Below, in pieces: positions 15,220 to 23,116 of a stretch of DNA of 23,226 bases. The translations under genes and the position numbers were made by a program. Under the pieces are notes generated by a model. It ran no database searches and was not told where the DNA came from. It saw only the letters and a program-made list of their open reading frames with translations. Source of the stretch: a virus; IMG/VR virus record IMGVR_UViG_3300032163_000453, positions 1 through 23,226 of that record; one strand, 5' to 3'. Each line of letters starts with the position of its first letter. Position 1 is the first letter of the stretch.

Positions 15220-17358
15220 ATGCCAAAATTCCCTAATCCATCCGGTTATGCAGGAAGAAAATCAAATCAACACCTTAGCGGTCAATCACGATTTGCTACA
15301 GCCGCTGAATCAGCCGACGGCACAGCAACTGATCTTGTTATTTCACCTGCAACACTGTCTTCAGCAGGGGATCTTTTGATTCCTGATGCAACGACAGTTA
15401 TTAAAGGCAAGGCGCGTTTTGCTACACCAACGGAAGCCGCAGCTGGTATAGCAACGGATATTTTTGTTAATCCGGCAGCTCTTGCCGCGTTGGTTCTTGC
15501 TGGCTCGGTAAACTGGTCGGAAACGGTTTCCGGTATCGGGCAGCTTGCTACTCAGGCCGAAACGAATACAGGGACGGATGACAATACAGCGATTACTCCG
15601 CTTAAGCTTAAGACTAATTTGACGACACCTCCGGCCATTGGAGGATCAACACCGGCAGCCGGATCGTTTACAACGCTTACAGCGTCTTCCACTGTCACTT
15701 TCACTGGTGGAGTGCTAAATCTTGGCACCGATAACGCTGCTAATGCTCTTAATATCGGTTTGGGAACAGTCGCAAGAGCTATTCATGTCGGTGATTCGGC
15801 AGCTGCTCACGTCATTACGATTGGCTCAACAACTGGTGCTGCATCAATCACAGAACTCGTTGGAACGGGTAATTACTCGCTTGATGGAGCCGCAACATCC
15901 ACTTACGCATGGGGAGCTTCCACAACCACAGGAACATTTACTTTCGGTGGAACCGCACAGACGGGGACTATCACTCTAGGAAGTTCTTCTGGCACAAATA
16001 TTGTGGCTATCGGAGCCGGAACGGGCGCGACCACAGTGAATATCGCTGGTGGTGCTACTTCAGCCAAGGCTGTAAATATCGCCACGGGAGCCGTTGCCAA
16101 CGTGGTTATTATTGGTAGTGTTACCGGCGCAGCATCGCTTGCGCTTAAAGCTGGTACAGGCAACTTCTCCTTAGATGGGGCTGCAACGACAGGTTATAGT
16201 ATTGCTCCGAGTGTCACTTCGGGAACAATTGTTATCGGCGGAACAGCTGGAACAGGAGCGATGACTTTCGGAAGTTCTTCAGGCACTCAGATTGTTAATC
16301 TGGGTACGGGTGAAGGGGCAGCTACCGTAAACGTGGCGACGGGCGCAACATCCGCTAAAGCAGTCAATATCGGAACAGGCGCCGTTGCTAACGTGTTGAT
16401 TCTAGGCTCTACTACTGGCGCCGCTTCTATGGCTCTTAAGGTGGGTACTGGTCACTTCGTGTTGACTACGGCAGCTACTTCAAACATCACAATAGGTGCA
16501 GCTCAAACCACAGGCACAACCACGATTGGTGGCACAGCGCAGACAGGAACGATTACTCTTGGCTCCTCAAGCGGAACAAACATTCTTGCTTTGGGTGTCG
16601 GAGAAGGTGCAACCACGGTTAACATTGCAACAGGAGCGACAAATGCCAAAGCGGTCAATATCGGAACGGGTGCGATTGCTAACGTTCTTACATTGGGTAG
16701 CGTTACTGGTGTTTCTTCTATCTCGTTGCTCGTAGGTACAGGTAATTTCTCATTAGATGGTAACGCCGCTTCTGTATATGCGTTGGGAGCTTCCACGACT
16801 ACAGGAACAGTGACGATCGGCGGCACAGCACAGACCGGCACAATGACACTCGGTTCTTCAAGTGGAACGAACATTGTGGCTATCGGTGCTGGTGAAGGCG
16901 CTACTACTGTGAATATCGCTGGTGGTGCTACAGCAGCTAAGGCTGTGAATATTGCCACGGGAGCAGTCGCTAACGTCACAACAATCGGAACAGCGACGGG
17001 AGCAGCAGGGATCAACTTGATTGGGGGTTCGGCGCTTGTGAAGGTGTCCAGCTCTCACTTCCAGATTGCGACCACAGGTAAAGGGTTGCAGATGAAAGGT
17101 GGCGTCGTAACTGATATGTGCGGAACGGGCGTATTGACAGCCGGAACGCAGACGATTGCCAACACTAACATTGCAACGGGTGATTTGATCTTGATTTCAA
17201 GGATCGGTGCGGCCGCTTCGACGACGCTCGGCGTGCTAAGTTACACGATCAGTAATGGTGCGAGTTTCACCGTAACCTCCTTAATCTTAGGGACACCCGG
17301 TTCAACTCAGACGGGCGACGTGTCAACATATTCCTATATGATTGTCAGACCTGTTTAA
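15220..17358 (+). CDS. Fibre-type protein with 97-aa tandem beta repeats
   Basis: 712 aa, GAGGA before ATG 15220. Three N-terminal motifs of the phage fibre type (FATAAESADGTATDLVISP, then FATPTEAAAG, then QLATQAETNTGTDD) lead into IGGSTPAAGSFTTLTA, another frequent fibre motif. Residues about 249-600 hold tandem 97-residue repeats anchored by GSSSG at residues 254, 351, 448 and 545, plus a looser copy before them. The C-terminal domain (about 628-712: GTGVLTAGTQTIANTNIATG, then LSYTISNGASFTVTS) resembles beta-sandwich caps on phage fibres. Such proteins trimerise into long beta rods that touch the host surface. No chaperone domain or DGR variable repeat is seen. It may form a tail fibre or head-bound fibre. 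Confidence 0.75.
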   Translation: MPKFPNPSGYAGRKSNQHLSGQSRFATAAESADGTATDLVISPATLSSAGDLLIPDATTVIKGKARFATPTEAAAGIATDIFVNPAALAALVLAGSVNWSETVSGIGQLATQAETNTGTDDNTAITPLKLKTNLTTPPAIGGSTPAAGSFTTLTASSTVTFTGGVLNLGTDNAANALNIGLGTVARAIHVGDSAAAHVITIGSTTGAASITELVGTGNYSLDGAATSTYAWGASTTTGTFTFGGTAQTGTITLGSSSGTNIVAIGAGTGATTVNIAGGATSAKAVNIATGAVANVVIIGSVTGAASLALKAGTGNFSLDGAATTGYSIAPSVTSGTIVIGGTAGTGAMTFGSSSGTQIVNLGTGEGAATVNVATGATSAKAVNIGTGAVANVLILGSTTGAASMALKVGTGHFVLTTAATSNITIGAAQTTGTTTIGGTAQTGTITLGSSSGTNILALGVGEGATTVNIATGATNAKAVNIGTGAIANVLTLGSVTGVSSISLLVGTGNFSLDGNAASVYALGASTTTGTVTIGGTAQTGTMTLGSSSGTNIVAIGAGEGATTVNIAGGATAAKAVNIATGAVANVTTIGTATGAAGINLIGGSALVKVSSSHFQIATTGKGLQMKGGVVTDMCGTGVLTAGTQTIANTNIATGDLILISRIGAAASTTLGVLSYTISNGASFTVTSLILGTPGSTQTGDVSTYSYMIVRPV
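15964..17010 (+). repeat. Tandem 291-bp repeats within the fibre gene
   Basis: The GSSSG codons recur at 15979, 16270, 16561 and 16852, exactly 291 bp (97 codons) apart each time, with no indels between units. Copies differ mostly at synonymous positions, so the protein repeat is conserved while the DNA has drifted. The last copy degenerates into the C-terminal domain after about 17010, and a diverged partial copy lies before 15964. Confidence 0.85.
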
Positions 17359-17374
17359 GCTGTTCAAATTTGGT

Positions 17375-17408
17375 CTCTTAGGTTATCTTTCGCGAGATAG
17401 CCTAAGGG
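17375..17408 (+). other. Stem-loop after the first fibre gene
   Basis: A 14-bp stem (17375-17388 with 17395-17408) with two G-U pairs and a TTCGCG loop lies between the fibre stop and the next gene. No U-tract follows, so it is an imperfect terminator at best; it may be an mRNA 3'-end or processing hairpin. Confidence 0.5.
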
Positions 17409-17442
17409 CATTAAATTAAATAGCAAAACAAGGAAGAGTAAA

Positions 17443-17733
17443 ATGGCAGAATTAAAGCAACAACAAGATACGTTCCTAGAAGCAGTCGTCGGGGCAAACA
17501 CATACAAACTCCTTTGCAGCGGTGAATCTCCTTTGGGCGAATTGCATGATGCTATTCAACAATTCAAGGGATATTGCATCGATCGCATGGTTGAAGCTCA
17601 CAAAGCGGAACTAGAGCAAATCGAAGCGCAGAAAGCTAAAGATGCAGAAGCACAGCTCGAAGAGCCAGCACCGCATCAAGAAAATTTACCGGAAGCGCCT
17701 GTTGAAGCACCAACAGAAGTGCAACCAGAATAA
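17443..17733 (+). CDS. Small acidic protein, unknown function
   Basis: A 96-residue protein with AAGGAAG before ATG 17443. Residues about 1-60 are helical (DTFLEAVVGANTYKLL, then ELHDAIQQFKGYCIDRMV). The rest is a long Glu/Ala coil followed by a Pro/Glu-rich tail (EEPAPHQENLPEAPVEAP), probably disordered. It lies between the first fibre gene and a small beta protein. The helix plus disordered tail is compatible with a fibre-assembly helper, but nothing proves this. Confidence 0.6.
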   Translation: MAELKQQQDTFLEAVVGANTYKLLCSGESPLGELHDAIQQFKGYCIDRMVEAHKAELEQIEAQKAKDAEAQLEEPAPHQENLPEAPVEAPTEVQPE

Positions 17734-17750
17734 CATCCTATGGGGGAACA

Positions 17751-18083
17751 ATGGCAGCATTAGCAAGTTTTGATACACTGAGAAGTTTAAATTTTTCTGG
17801 AATTTCGGCTGCTTATGCTGCTGTTGGTTCCCCTACTACACATCCCATTAGAGCGGTGTGCATTAGCAATAATACACATGGTGACATGCTATTTTCAACA
17901 GATTCCTCTATTTCAGCCGGGCAATTGTTTGTGGCGGCAGGGAGCTTTAAACTGTTCGATATTCAAGCAAACATCAATCCTCAATTCGATGATAAATACA
18001 CGCTTCCTGTAGGCGCGCAATTTTATTGCAAACAACTAACGGCTCCTGTTGATGGCGATGTCTATATTGAGTGCTTGCGCTAA
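17751..18083 (+). CDS. Small beta-rich virion protein (fibre or decoration partner)
   Basis: A 110-residue protein with GGGGGA before ATG 17751; its TAA overlaps the next ATG. The pattern, LASFDTLRSLNFSGISAAYA near the start, AVCISNNTHGDMLFSTD in the middle, and FKLFDIQANINPQFDDKYTL with a final VYIECLR, is a compact beta sandwich like those of small phage proteins encoded among fibre genes. I recognise the pattern but not a named family. It has no signal peptide. It may cap or decorate a fibre. Confidence 0.6.
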   Translation: MAALASFDTLRSLNFSGISAAYAAVGSPTTHPIRAVCISNNTHGDMLFSTDSSISAGQLFVAAGSFKLFDIQANINPQFDDKYTLPVGAQFYCKQLTAPVDGDVYIECLR

Positions 18084-18748
18084 TGGGTTTTTTGAATCGA
18101 ATGGATCTTGTCAAGCAATTTGAACTCGTGGTGAAGCAAGAAATCAAGAACCATCAAGATTCGATTCTTCAGACAAATTTAGCAATTAATGCATTGAATA
18201 CGCGTCTCGATGAACTGCAAAACAATCTCAATCGGGTATCTTCTACTCACGTTTCCCATATGGCCTTGCACAACAGCAGTTTTCTTGAAATCGAGAAAAA
18301 CTTTCGTGTCTTAGAGTCCAAGATCTATGCTGAAAATGCGGAATCTAAGGGCTATCATGAAGAACATCAAGAAAAGCTAAAAAAGGTAGAAGAGCATGCT
18401 AGGGACTTTTTTGAAAATGTTGAGTGGCTTAAAGCAACGATCCATTCGCTTTTGTCTGCGAACAATGAAAGAGATGGGCGAATTGATGGAATTTCTCGAT
18501 CTATAGCCGATGAAATCGAGCGTTTAGGGCTTCAATTCGCAGAAAAGTTGCAAAAAACAAAGCAAGAATTGCTCGATTTGCCATCGGAAGCTCAGCAAGT
18601 CAAAAAAGAACTCGAAGAAAAAATGCATGATCAAAAGATTGATTTCTTAGGGTGTATGCGTGAGATCGAAGTTGGTAAAAAGACCATCTTCATTATAGAA
18701 AAACATATCGAGAATCTTTATACACAGATTCAACGCTCAAAAAAGTAG
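18083..18748 (+). CDS. Coiled-coil protein, fibre-region
   Basis: A 221-residue protein whose ATG overlaps the previous stop (TAATG), so it is probably coupled; the in-frame GTG at 18071 is inside the preceding gene. Nearly the entire protein is helical with heptad-like spacing (LNTRLDELQNNLNRV, then EEHQEKLKKVEEHARDFF, then LQFAEKLQKTKQELLDL). No membrane segment is seen. Long coiled-coil proteins next to fibre genes may serve as fibre shafts, linkers or assembly factors. The function is unproven. Confidence 0.6.
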   Translation: MGFLNRMDLVKQFELVVKQEIKNHQDSILQTNLAINALNTRLDELQNNLNRVSSTHVSHMALHNSSFLEIEKNFRVLESKIYAENAESKGYHEEHQEKLKKVEEHARDFFENVEWLKATIHSLLSANNERDGRIDGISRSIADEIERLGLQFAEKLQKTKQELLDLPSEAQQVKKELEEKMHDQKIDFLGCMREIEVGKKTIFIIEKHIENLYTQIQRSKK

Positions 18749-18757
18749 GAGTGCCTC

Positions 18758-21700
18758 GTGTCCCAAGCAGGAACAATCGACATCGAGAAGGCCAATCCAA
18801 CGATTGCCACTTCTTACACCTCTGACAGCGGGACGGCTGTTCCGATTCTCAATAATTTAGAGATTCTTGGCGGCCTAGGCAATACCACTTCAGCCTCGGG
18901 AAAAACACTCACGATTGATTCAGTACTGACCCTTTCAGGTAATTCTGGTGGAGCGATCAACTTTTCCAGTGATAACTGGAATGTTGTTGGCGATGGCAGT
19001 GTCACCACTTCTGGGCTAGGCAGTACATTAACAGTCAAGCTCCAAGGTCTTGATCAGTTTTCTTTACTTGTAGGCGCCAACACAACTACGATTGGCAAGA
19101 TTGCCGCCATTCCCCAATCAGGCATTCCTTTGGTGTCTAAAGGCAATGGAGCTAACCCGGCCTATGATATAGCTCAGGTTATTGGCGGCGGCACAGGATT
19201 AGCCACATTGCTCGCCAATTCTCTATACGTAGGCAATGCCGCTTCTCCACCTACAGCTGTGGGTGTTGGTGCTAATGGAACGCTTTTGCAAGGTTCGGGA
19301 GCCATTCCTGCATGGACAACGGCGACCTATCCAGCAACCACCACGATCAATCAGATTCTTTATAGCTCGGCAGCCAACACAGTCACAGGTCTTGCCACGG
19401 CAAATAGTGCCGTGTTAGTGACAGGAGCAACAGGAATTCCTTCTCTCCTAGGATCGATGACGGATGGCCAATTTCTTATCGGATCGACAGGGGCTATTCC
19501 TGTTTTGGCAGCGCTTACGCAAGGCGCTGGCGTCACCATCACTAATGGAGCCGGAAGTGTTACTATTTCGGCAACAGGTGTCACATGGAATACAGTAACT
19601 GCTGCCAGTCAGACGATGGCAGTTGGTAATGGTTATATTTCTAATCGAGCCGGTCTTATTACGTATTTATTGCCAGCAACAGCGATTGTTGGGGATGTTT
19701 TAGCTGTTACAGGTATCAACACAGCAGCCGGTTGGATCATTACTCAGAATGCCAATCAGCAAATATTTTTCGGTACGGGTCAAACAACACTAGGTGCCAC
19801 TGGAAGTTTATCCAGCACGAATATTCGAGATACCGTTTATCTTGAATGTGTGGTTGCTGGTGCAAGCACGGTTTGGAACGTCACTGATGGGGTAGGTAAT
19901 ATTGCCATTGATGGAACAACAACGACCATTAATGTATGCAATCTGGCAACAGGAGCACTTGGTACGACTCTTATCGGTCAAGGAGCTTCAGTAACTCCTG
20001 TATTTTCGGCGACATTATTGTTGTCAAGCTCAAGTTTAGCGCCTTTAAATCTTGTTAGCACTGATGCAGGAGCGACAGCCGGTCCGATCATCGACATCTA
20101 TCGCAATTCGGCTAGTCCCGCAGCATCGGACATTATCGGCCAGCTTACATTTTCAGGCGCATCTTCAACGGCTGTTAAGCGCACTTATGCGAGCATTCAA
20201 GCAAACATTACCGATCCTGTAAATGCTACAGAAGATGCGACGATTACAAGCACAGTGATGATTGCAGGAACAGGAACGATTGTAAGCACTTTGACAGGGA
20301 CAGGCTTTAACTCAACGGCAATTGGAGCAACAACACCGTCTACCGGATCGTTTACAACAATCAATAATAATACAAGCGCTGGAAGCGCTTTAACAGCGGC
20401 TACCGTAACAACACCAAGCGCTACAATAACCGGTGGTACGATTGATAATACTATTATTGGTGGATCAACAGCCGTTGCAGGAACATTCACGGCGGTCACA
20501 TTAGTCTCCGCAGCAGCATTGACATCTCTTACTATGAGTACGACAGATGGGGGCGCCACTGCCGGTCCGATCATCGACATCTATCGCAATTCGGCTAGTC
20601 CCGCAGCATCGGACATTATCGGCCAGCTTACATTTTCAGGTGCTTCCTCGACAGCGGTTAAGCGCGTGTATGCCAGCATTCAGGCAAATATAACTGATCC
20701 GGTCAATGCCACTGAGGATGCAACGATTACAAGCTCTGTGATGGTGGCAGGAACGCCGACAGTAGTCAGCACGTTGACAGGCACGGGCATTAATTCTACA
20801 GCGATTGGAGCGACAACCGTTTCAACAGGCGCTTTCTCGACGGTATCCGCAACAGGCGTAATCACTTCTACATTAGCGACTGGAACAGCGCCTTTTACAA
20901 TTGCTTCAACAACAAATGTTGCGAATTTGAATGCTTCTTCTTTGGGAGGTGCGACCTTTGCAGCGCCGGGGGCAATCGGCGGAGGAACGCCGGGAGCCGC
21001 TACGTTTACGACTCTTACAGCCGTTGGCACGACAAACATCAATGCAACTGGTGCAGCAACGACGAGTATCGGCACAGGCGGCACAGGTGTTGTCAACATC
21101 GGAAACGCAACAGGCAATACAGCCGTTACAGGAACACTCACGGCATCGGCAAATATCACCGCTTCAACGGGTGGTGTTACAGCTACGGCTGGTGATGTGA
21201 CAGTCACATCCGGCAATCTTGTATTAAGTGCTGGTACGGCGACGATCACAGGCGGTGCAACGCTTACCACTATTACTACAAGCACAACGGATGGTGGAGC
21301 GACAGCAGGACCGATCTTTGATGCGTATCGTAATTCAGCAAGTCCAGCGGCGGCAGACATTCTCGCTCAGAAACTTTATTCGGGTAATTCATCGACGGGT
21401 GTAAAGCGAAATTACGCTTCGATCGAAGGCAACATCGTTACAGCAACTAACGCCTCGGAAGATGGATCGATCACTTTCGGGACAATGAGTGCCGGAACAC
21501 TTGCGACACGTGCAACTATTGATAAAACATCTGTACGATATGGCAATAATTCCCTTGGATATGATCTTAATCTGGCCATATCTTACGCTTCAAATACGTT
21601 GACCATTCAGGGAAGATCGGCTGCATTATCAGCAACGAATCCGGCATGTATTTGGATACAGGATAACTCAACACCCGGACTTGGAAAACTTTATACAGTC

Positions 21701-22507
21701 ACTGCTAATCAAACATTTATCGATTCTACGGGCGCTTCTCAAATCATTGGAAATTTACTAGGCATGACCACAGGAGTCGCTGTTACGGCTGATATCCCCA
21801 TATACGTGTATGCGTGTACTGATGGAACATCGATTACATTTGGACTTTCAAGGGTTCCTCACATGGCGGTTGCTCCTGTTGTGGCAAATATTGGATCAAG
21901 TGCTTCTGCTACTGCTGATACACAAGGATCATTATTTCTTTTAGCAAACGTAACAAGAGCAAACTATGCAGGGCTTCCAGTGTTGCTTGTCGGATCATTT
22001 AGAATGCGTATGAATACCTCAGATGATTGGGCTGTACAAGCTTTAAGTACAAGTGATGGTGTTGGTCAATTTCAAGAAGGGGTTATATTTACTACACCGT
22101 CTGGACAGTTTGGAGCTAATTCCGGAACTTATTGCCTTCCAAATGGTGGAACGGCACCGGTATGGACGACTAATAATTCTGGCTATCATATTAATCGTAG
22201 TGGACGTGTGCATCTAGAAATGTATATGAATGGAGATGGTGGAACAGATGGATCAGGTGCAGTTAATTCAACGGTAGCCATCCCATTTATAGCATCAAAT
22301 GATACGGCTACTGGTGGTACGACATTGGGATATGGTTTACAAATTCAAGCCGCTGGAACTCAAACATTTTCATATTTAAATATATCTCCTAATGCAAATA
22401 CAGTGGCTTTGGGATTAGCGGGTGTAGTAACTACATGGGGTGCATATACAAATGGAAATAGAAGAGCATGGTTTCAAATGGATTATGTAGCAAGTTTAAG
22501 TGTTTAA
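18758..22507 (+). CDS. Giant fibre-type protein, 1249 aa, modular beta repeats
   Basis: Starts at GTG 18758 with TAGGAG 6 nt upstream. Domain order: a repetitive Gly/Thr/Ser N-terminus (about 1-275) with VIGGGTGLATLL and several NG-LLQGSG type repeats; a Trp-containing beta domain near 276-382 (WNTVTAASQTMAV, then GWIITQNANQQIFFG); then three copies of a YRNSASPAA module starting near residues 441, 602 and 850, linked by AIGATTPSTGSFTTI-type motifs; and a unique C-terminal region of about 320 residues, likely the receptor or trimer tip. Between copies two and three lies GTTNINATGAATTSIG, common in phage fibres. A second long fibre next to the 712-aa one suggests two attachment organelles or one composite fibre. 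Confidence 0.75.
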   Translation: MSQAGTIDIEKANPTIATSYTSDSGTAVPILNNLEILGGLGNTTSASGKTLTIDSVLTLSGNSGGAINFSSDNWNVVGDGSVTTSGLGSTLTVKLQGLDQFSLLVGANTTTIGKIAAIPQSGIPLVSKGNGANPAYDIAQVIGGGTGLATLLANSLYVGNAASPPTAVGVGANGTLLQGSGAIPAWTTATYPATTTINQILYSSAANTVTGLATANSAVLVTGATGIPSLLGSMTDGQFLIGSTGAIPVLAALTQGAGVTITNGAGSVTISATGVTWNTVTAASQTMAVGNGYISNRAGLITYLLPATAIVGDVLAVTGINTAAGWIITQNANQQIFFGTGQTTLGATGSLSSTNIRDTVYLECVVAGASTVWNVTDGVGNIAIDGTTTTINVCNLATGALGTTLIGQGASVTPVFSATLLLSSSSLAPLNLVSTDAGATAGPIIDIYRNSASPAASDIIGQLTFSGASSTAVKRTYASIQANITDPVNATEDATITSTVMIAGTGTIVSTLTGTGFNSTAIGATTPSTGSFTTINNNTSAGSALTAATVTTPSATITGGTIDNTIIGGSTAVAGTFTAVTLVSAAALTSLTMSTTDGGATAGPIIDIYRNSASPAASDIIGQLTFSGASSTAVKRVYASIQANITDPVNATEDATITSSVMVAGTPTVVSTLTGTGINSTAIGATTVSTGAFSTVSATGVITSTLATGTAPFTIASTTNVANLNASSLGGATFAAPGAIGGGTPGAATFTTLTAVGTTNINATGAATTSIGTGGTGVVNIGNATGNTAVTGTLTASANITASTGGVTATAGDVTVTSGNLVLSAGTATITGGATLTTITTSTTDGGATAGPIFDAYRNSASPAAADILAQKLYSGNSSTGVKRNYASIEGNIVTATNASEDGSITFGTMSAGTLATRATIDKTSVRYGNNSLGYDLNLAISYASNTLTIQGRSAALSATNPACIWIQDNSTPGLGKLYTVTANQTFIDSTGASQIIGNLLGMTTGVAVTADIPIYVYACTDGTSITFGLSRVPHMAVAPVVANIGSSASATADTQGSLFLLANVTRANYAGLPVLLVGSFRMRMNTSDDWAVQALSTSDGVGQFQEGVIFTTPSGQFGANSGTYCLPNGGTAPVWTTNNSGYHINRSGRVHLEMYMNGDGGTDGSGAVNSTVAIPFIASNDTATGGTTLGYGLQIQAAGTQTFSYLNISPNANTVALGLAGVVTTWGAYTNGNRRAWFQMDYVASLSV
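20078..20157 (+). repeat. 80-bp perfect direct repeat, copy 1
   Basis: Identical over 80 bp to 20561-20640. It encodes the GPIIDIYRNSASPAASDII core of the first module. Both flanks are diverged between copies, mostly at synonymous sites. Confidence 0.9.
20561..20640 (+). repeat. 80-bp perfect direct repeat, copy 2
   Basis: Second copy, 483 bp (161 codons) after the first, in the same frame. A third, clearly diverged copy starts near 21304 (encoding GPIFDAYRNSASPAAADIL). Exchange between the perfect copies would delete or add 161 codons in frame. Confidence 0.9.
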
Positions 22508-22515
22508 GGTAAATT

Positions 22516-22860
22516 ATGGATGCAAAAAAAAGAGCCGCATTTCTGGCAGAACAAGAGCGATTGAAAAACATTCCTTTAGAACTTCGTGACAAATCATTTG
22601 AAGATGCCAAGGTGCAAGCAATGCAAAATATTTGCTCAGCATGTGATATGAAAGGTTCGTTACTTGCCCGTTTCCAAGAAGCGCAAATGCTAGGTGATGA
22701 TGCATCACTTAAACAGATTCAACTTGAGGCACAGGCATGGAAACGACGTGAAACACGATTACTCGCTAAACTTGATAAATGCGAAACTATTGAAGATATG
22801 GGCAAGCACTTAGGTTCGATTGGTGGTAAATTGGAAGATATAGACTTAAAAATAGGCTAA
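22516..22860 (+). CDS. Small helical protein, unknown function
   Basis: A 114-residue protein following the giant fibre by 8 nt, with AAGG upstream of ATG 22516. It is mostly helical and charged (KKRAAFLAEQERLKNI, then LEAQAWKRRETRLLAKLD). It has a Cys pair (ICSAC, residues 40 and 43) and Cys89 that might bind metal, but no clear motif. There is no membrane span, so it is not an obvious i-spanin. It directly precedes the lipoprotein gene. Confidence 0.6.
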   Translation: MDAKKRAAFLAEQERLKNIPLELRDKSFEDAKVQAMQNICSACDMKGSLLARFQEAQMLGDDASLKQIQLEAQAWKRRETRLLAKLDKCETIEDMGKHLGSIGGKLEDIDLKIG

Positions 22861-22864
22861 AATC

Positions 22865-23080
22865 ATGAAGAAGTTTTTGTTTTTGATGGCTTTCGCGATA
22901 TCCTCATGCGCAGGATATAAATACAATGAGGATAACCTTGGTGAAGAGTTGACCGAATTGGCGATCAAGATGGAAACGGGTCAAGATTTGGACTTGTCTC
23001 CCGCGACTCCTGAAAAAGGCTTTAGCCCAAAGAGCCTTTATCCTGTAGAGAAAGAGGCCAACACTCCATCGGAAAAGTAA
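22865..23080 (+). CDS. Small lipoprotein
   Basis: A 71-residue protein starting 4 nt after the previous stop. The N-terminus MKKFLFLMAFAISSC is a short lipoprotein signal peptide with a lipobox (ISSC) and Cys15 as the acylated residue. Position +2 is Ala, which favours outer-membrane sorting in diderms. The mature part is acidic and Pro-containing (SPATPEKGFSPKSLYPVEKE), likely extended. Phages encode such lipoproteins as Rz1-like outer spanins or superinfection-exclusion proteins. No partner inner spanin with a membrane helix is visible beside it, so I leave the role open. Confidence 0.7.
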   Translation: MKKFLFLMAFAISSCAGYKYNEDNLGEELTELAIKMETGQDLDLSPATPEKGFSPKSLYPVEKEANTPSEK

Positions 23081-23116
23081 AGGCCACGCAACGAATTGCG
23101 CAGCCTCTAGATTTTT
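23081..23116. terminator. Bidirectional terminator between convergent genes
   Basis: AGGC (23081-23084) pairs with GCCT (23103-23106) and CGCAA (23087-23091) with TTGCG (23096-23100), with a 2x2 internal mismatch and a CGAA tetraloop. TTTTT follows at 23112-23116 for the + strand. On the - strand the stem follows the Gly-rich frame's stop. It would end both transcripts. Confidence 0.55.

Noticed and set aside
15964-17010. Repeat array considered as CRISPR or minisatellite
   Set aside because: Units are 291 bp, coding, contiguous and without spacers; the + strand frame stays open throughout.
16503-17015. A 170-codon - strand frame rich in Val, Ala and Pro
   Set aside because: It is the complement of the 291-bp fibre repeats and repeats with the same period; no start signal or family resemblance.
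20680-21360. A 226-codon - strand frame opposite the giant fibre
   Set aside because: Val/Pro/Ala-rich shadow of the Thr/Ala/Gly-rich fibre codons, with no ribosome site.
15220-22507. Diversity-generating retroelement target in the fibre genes
   Set aside because: No reverse transcriptase, template repeat or adenine-biased variation between repeat copies was seen in the window.
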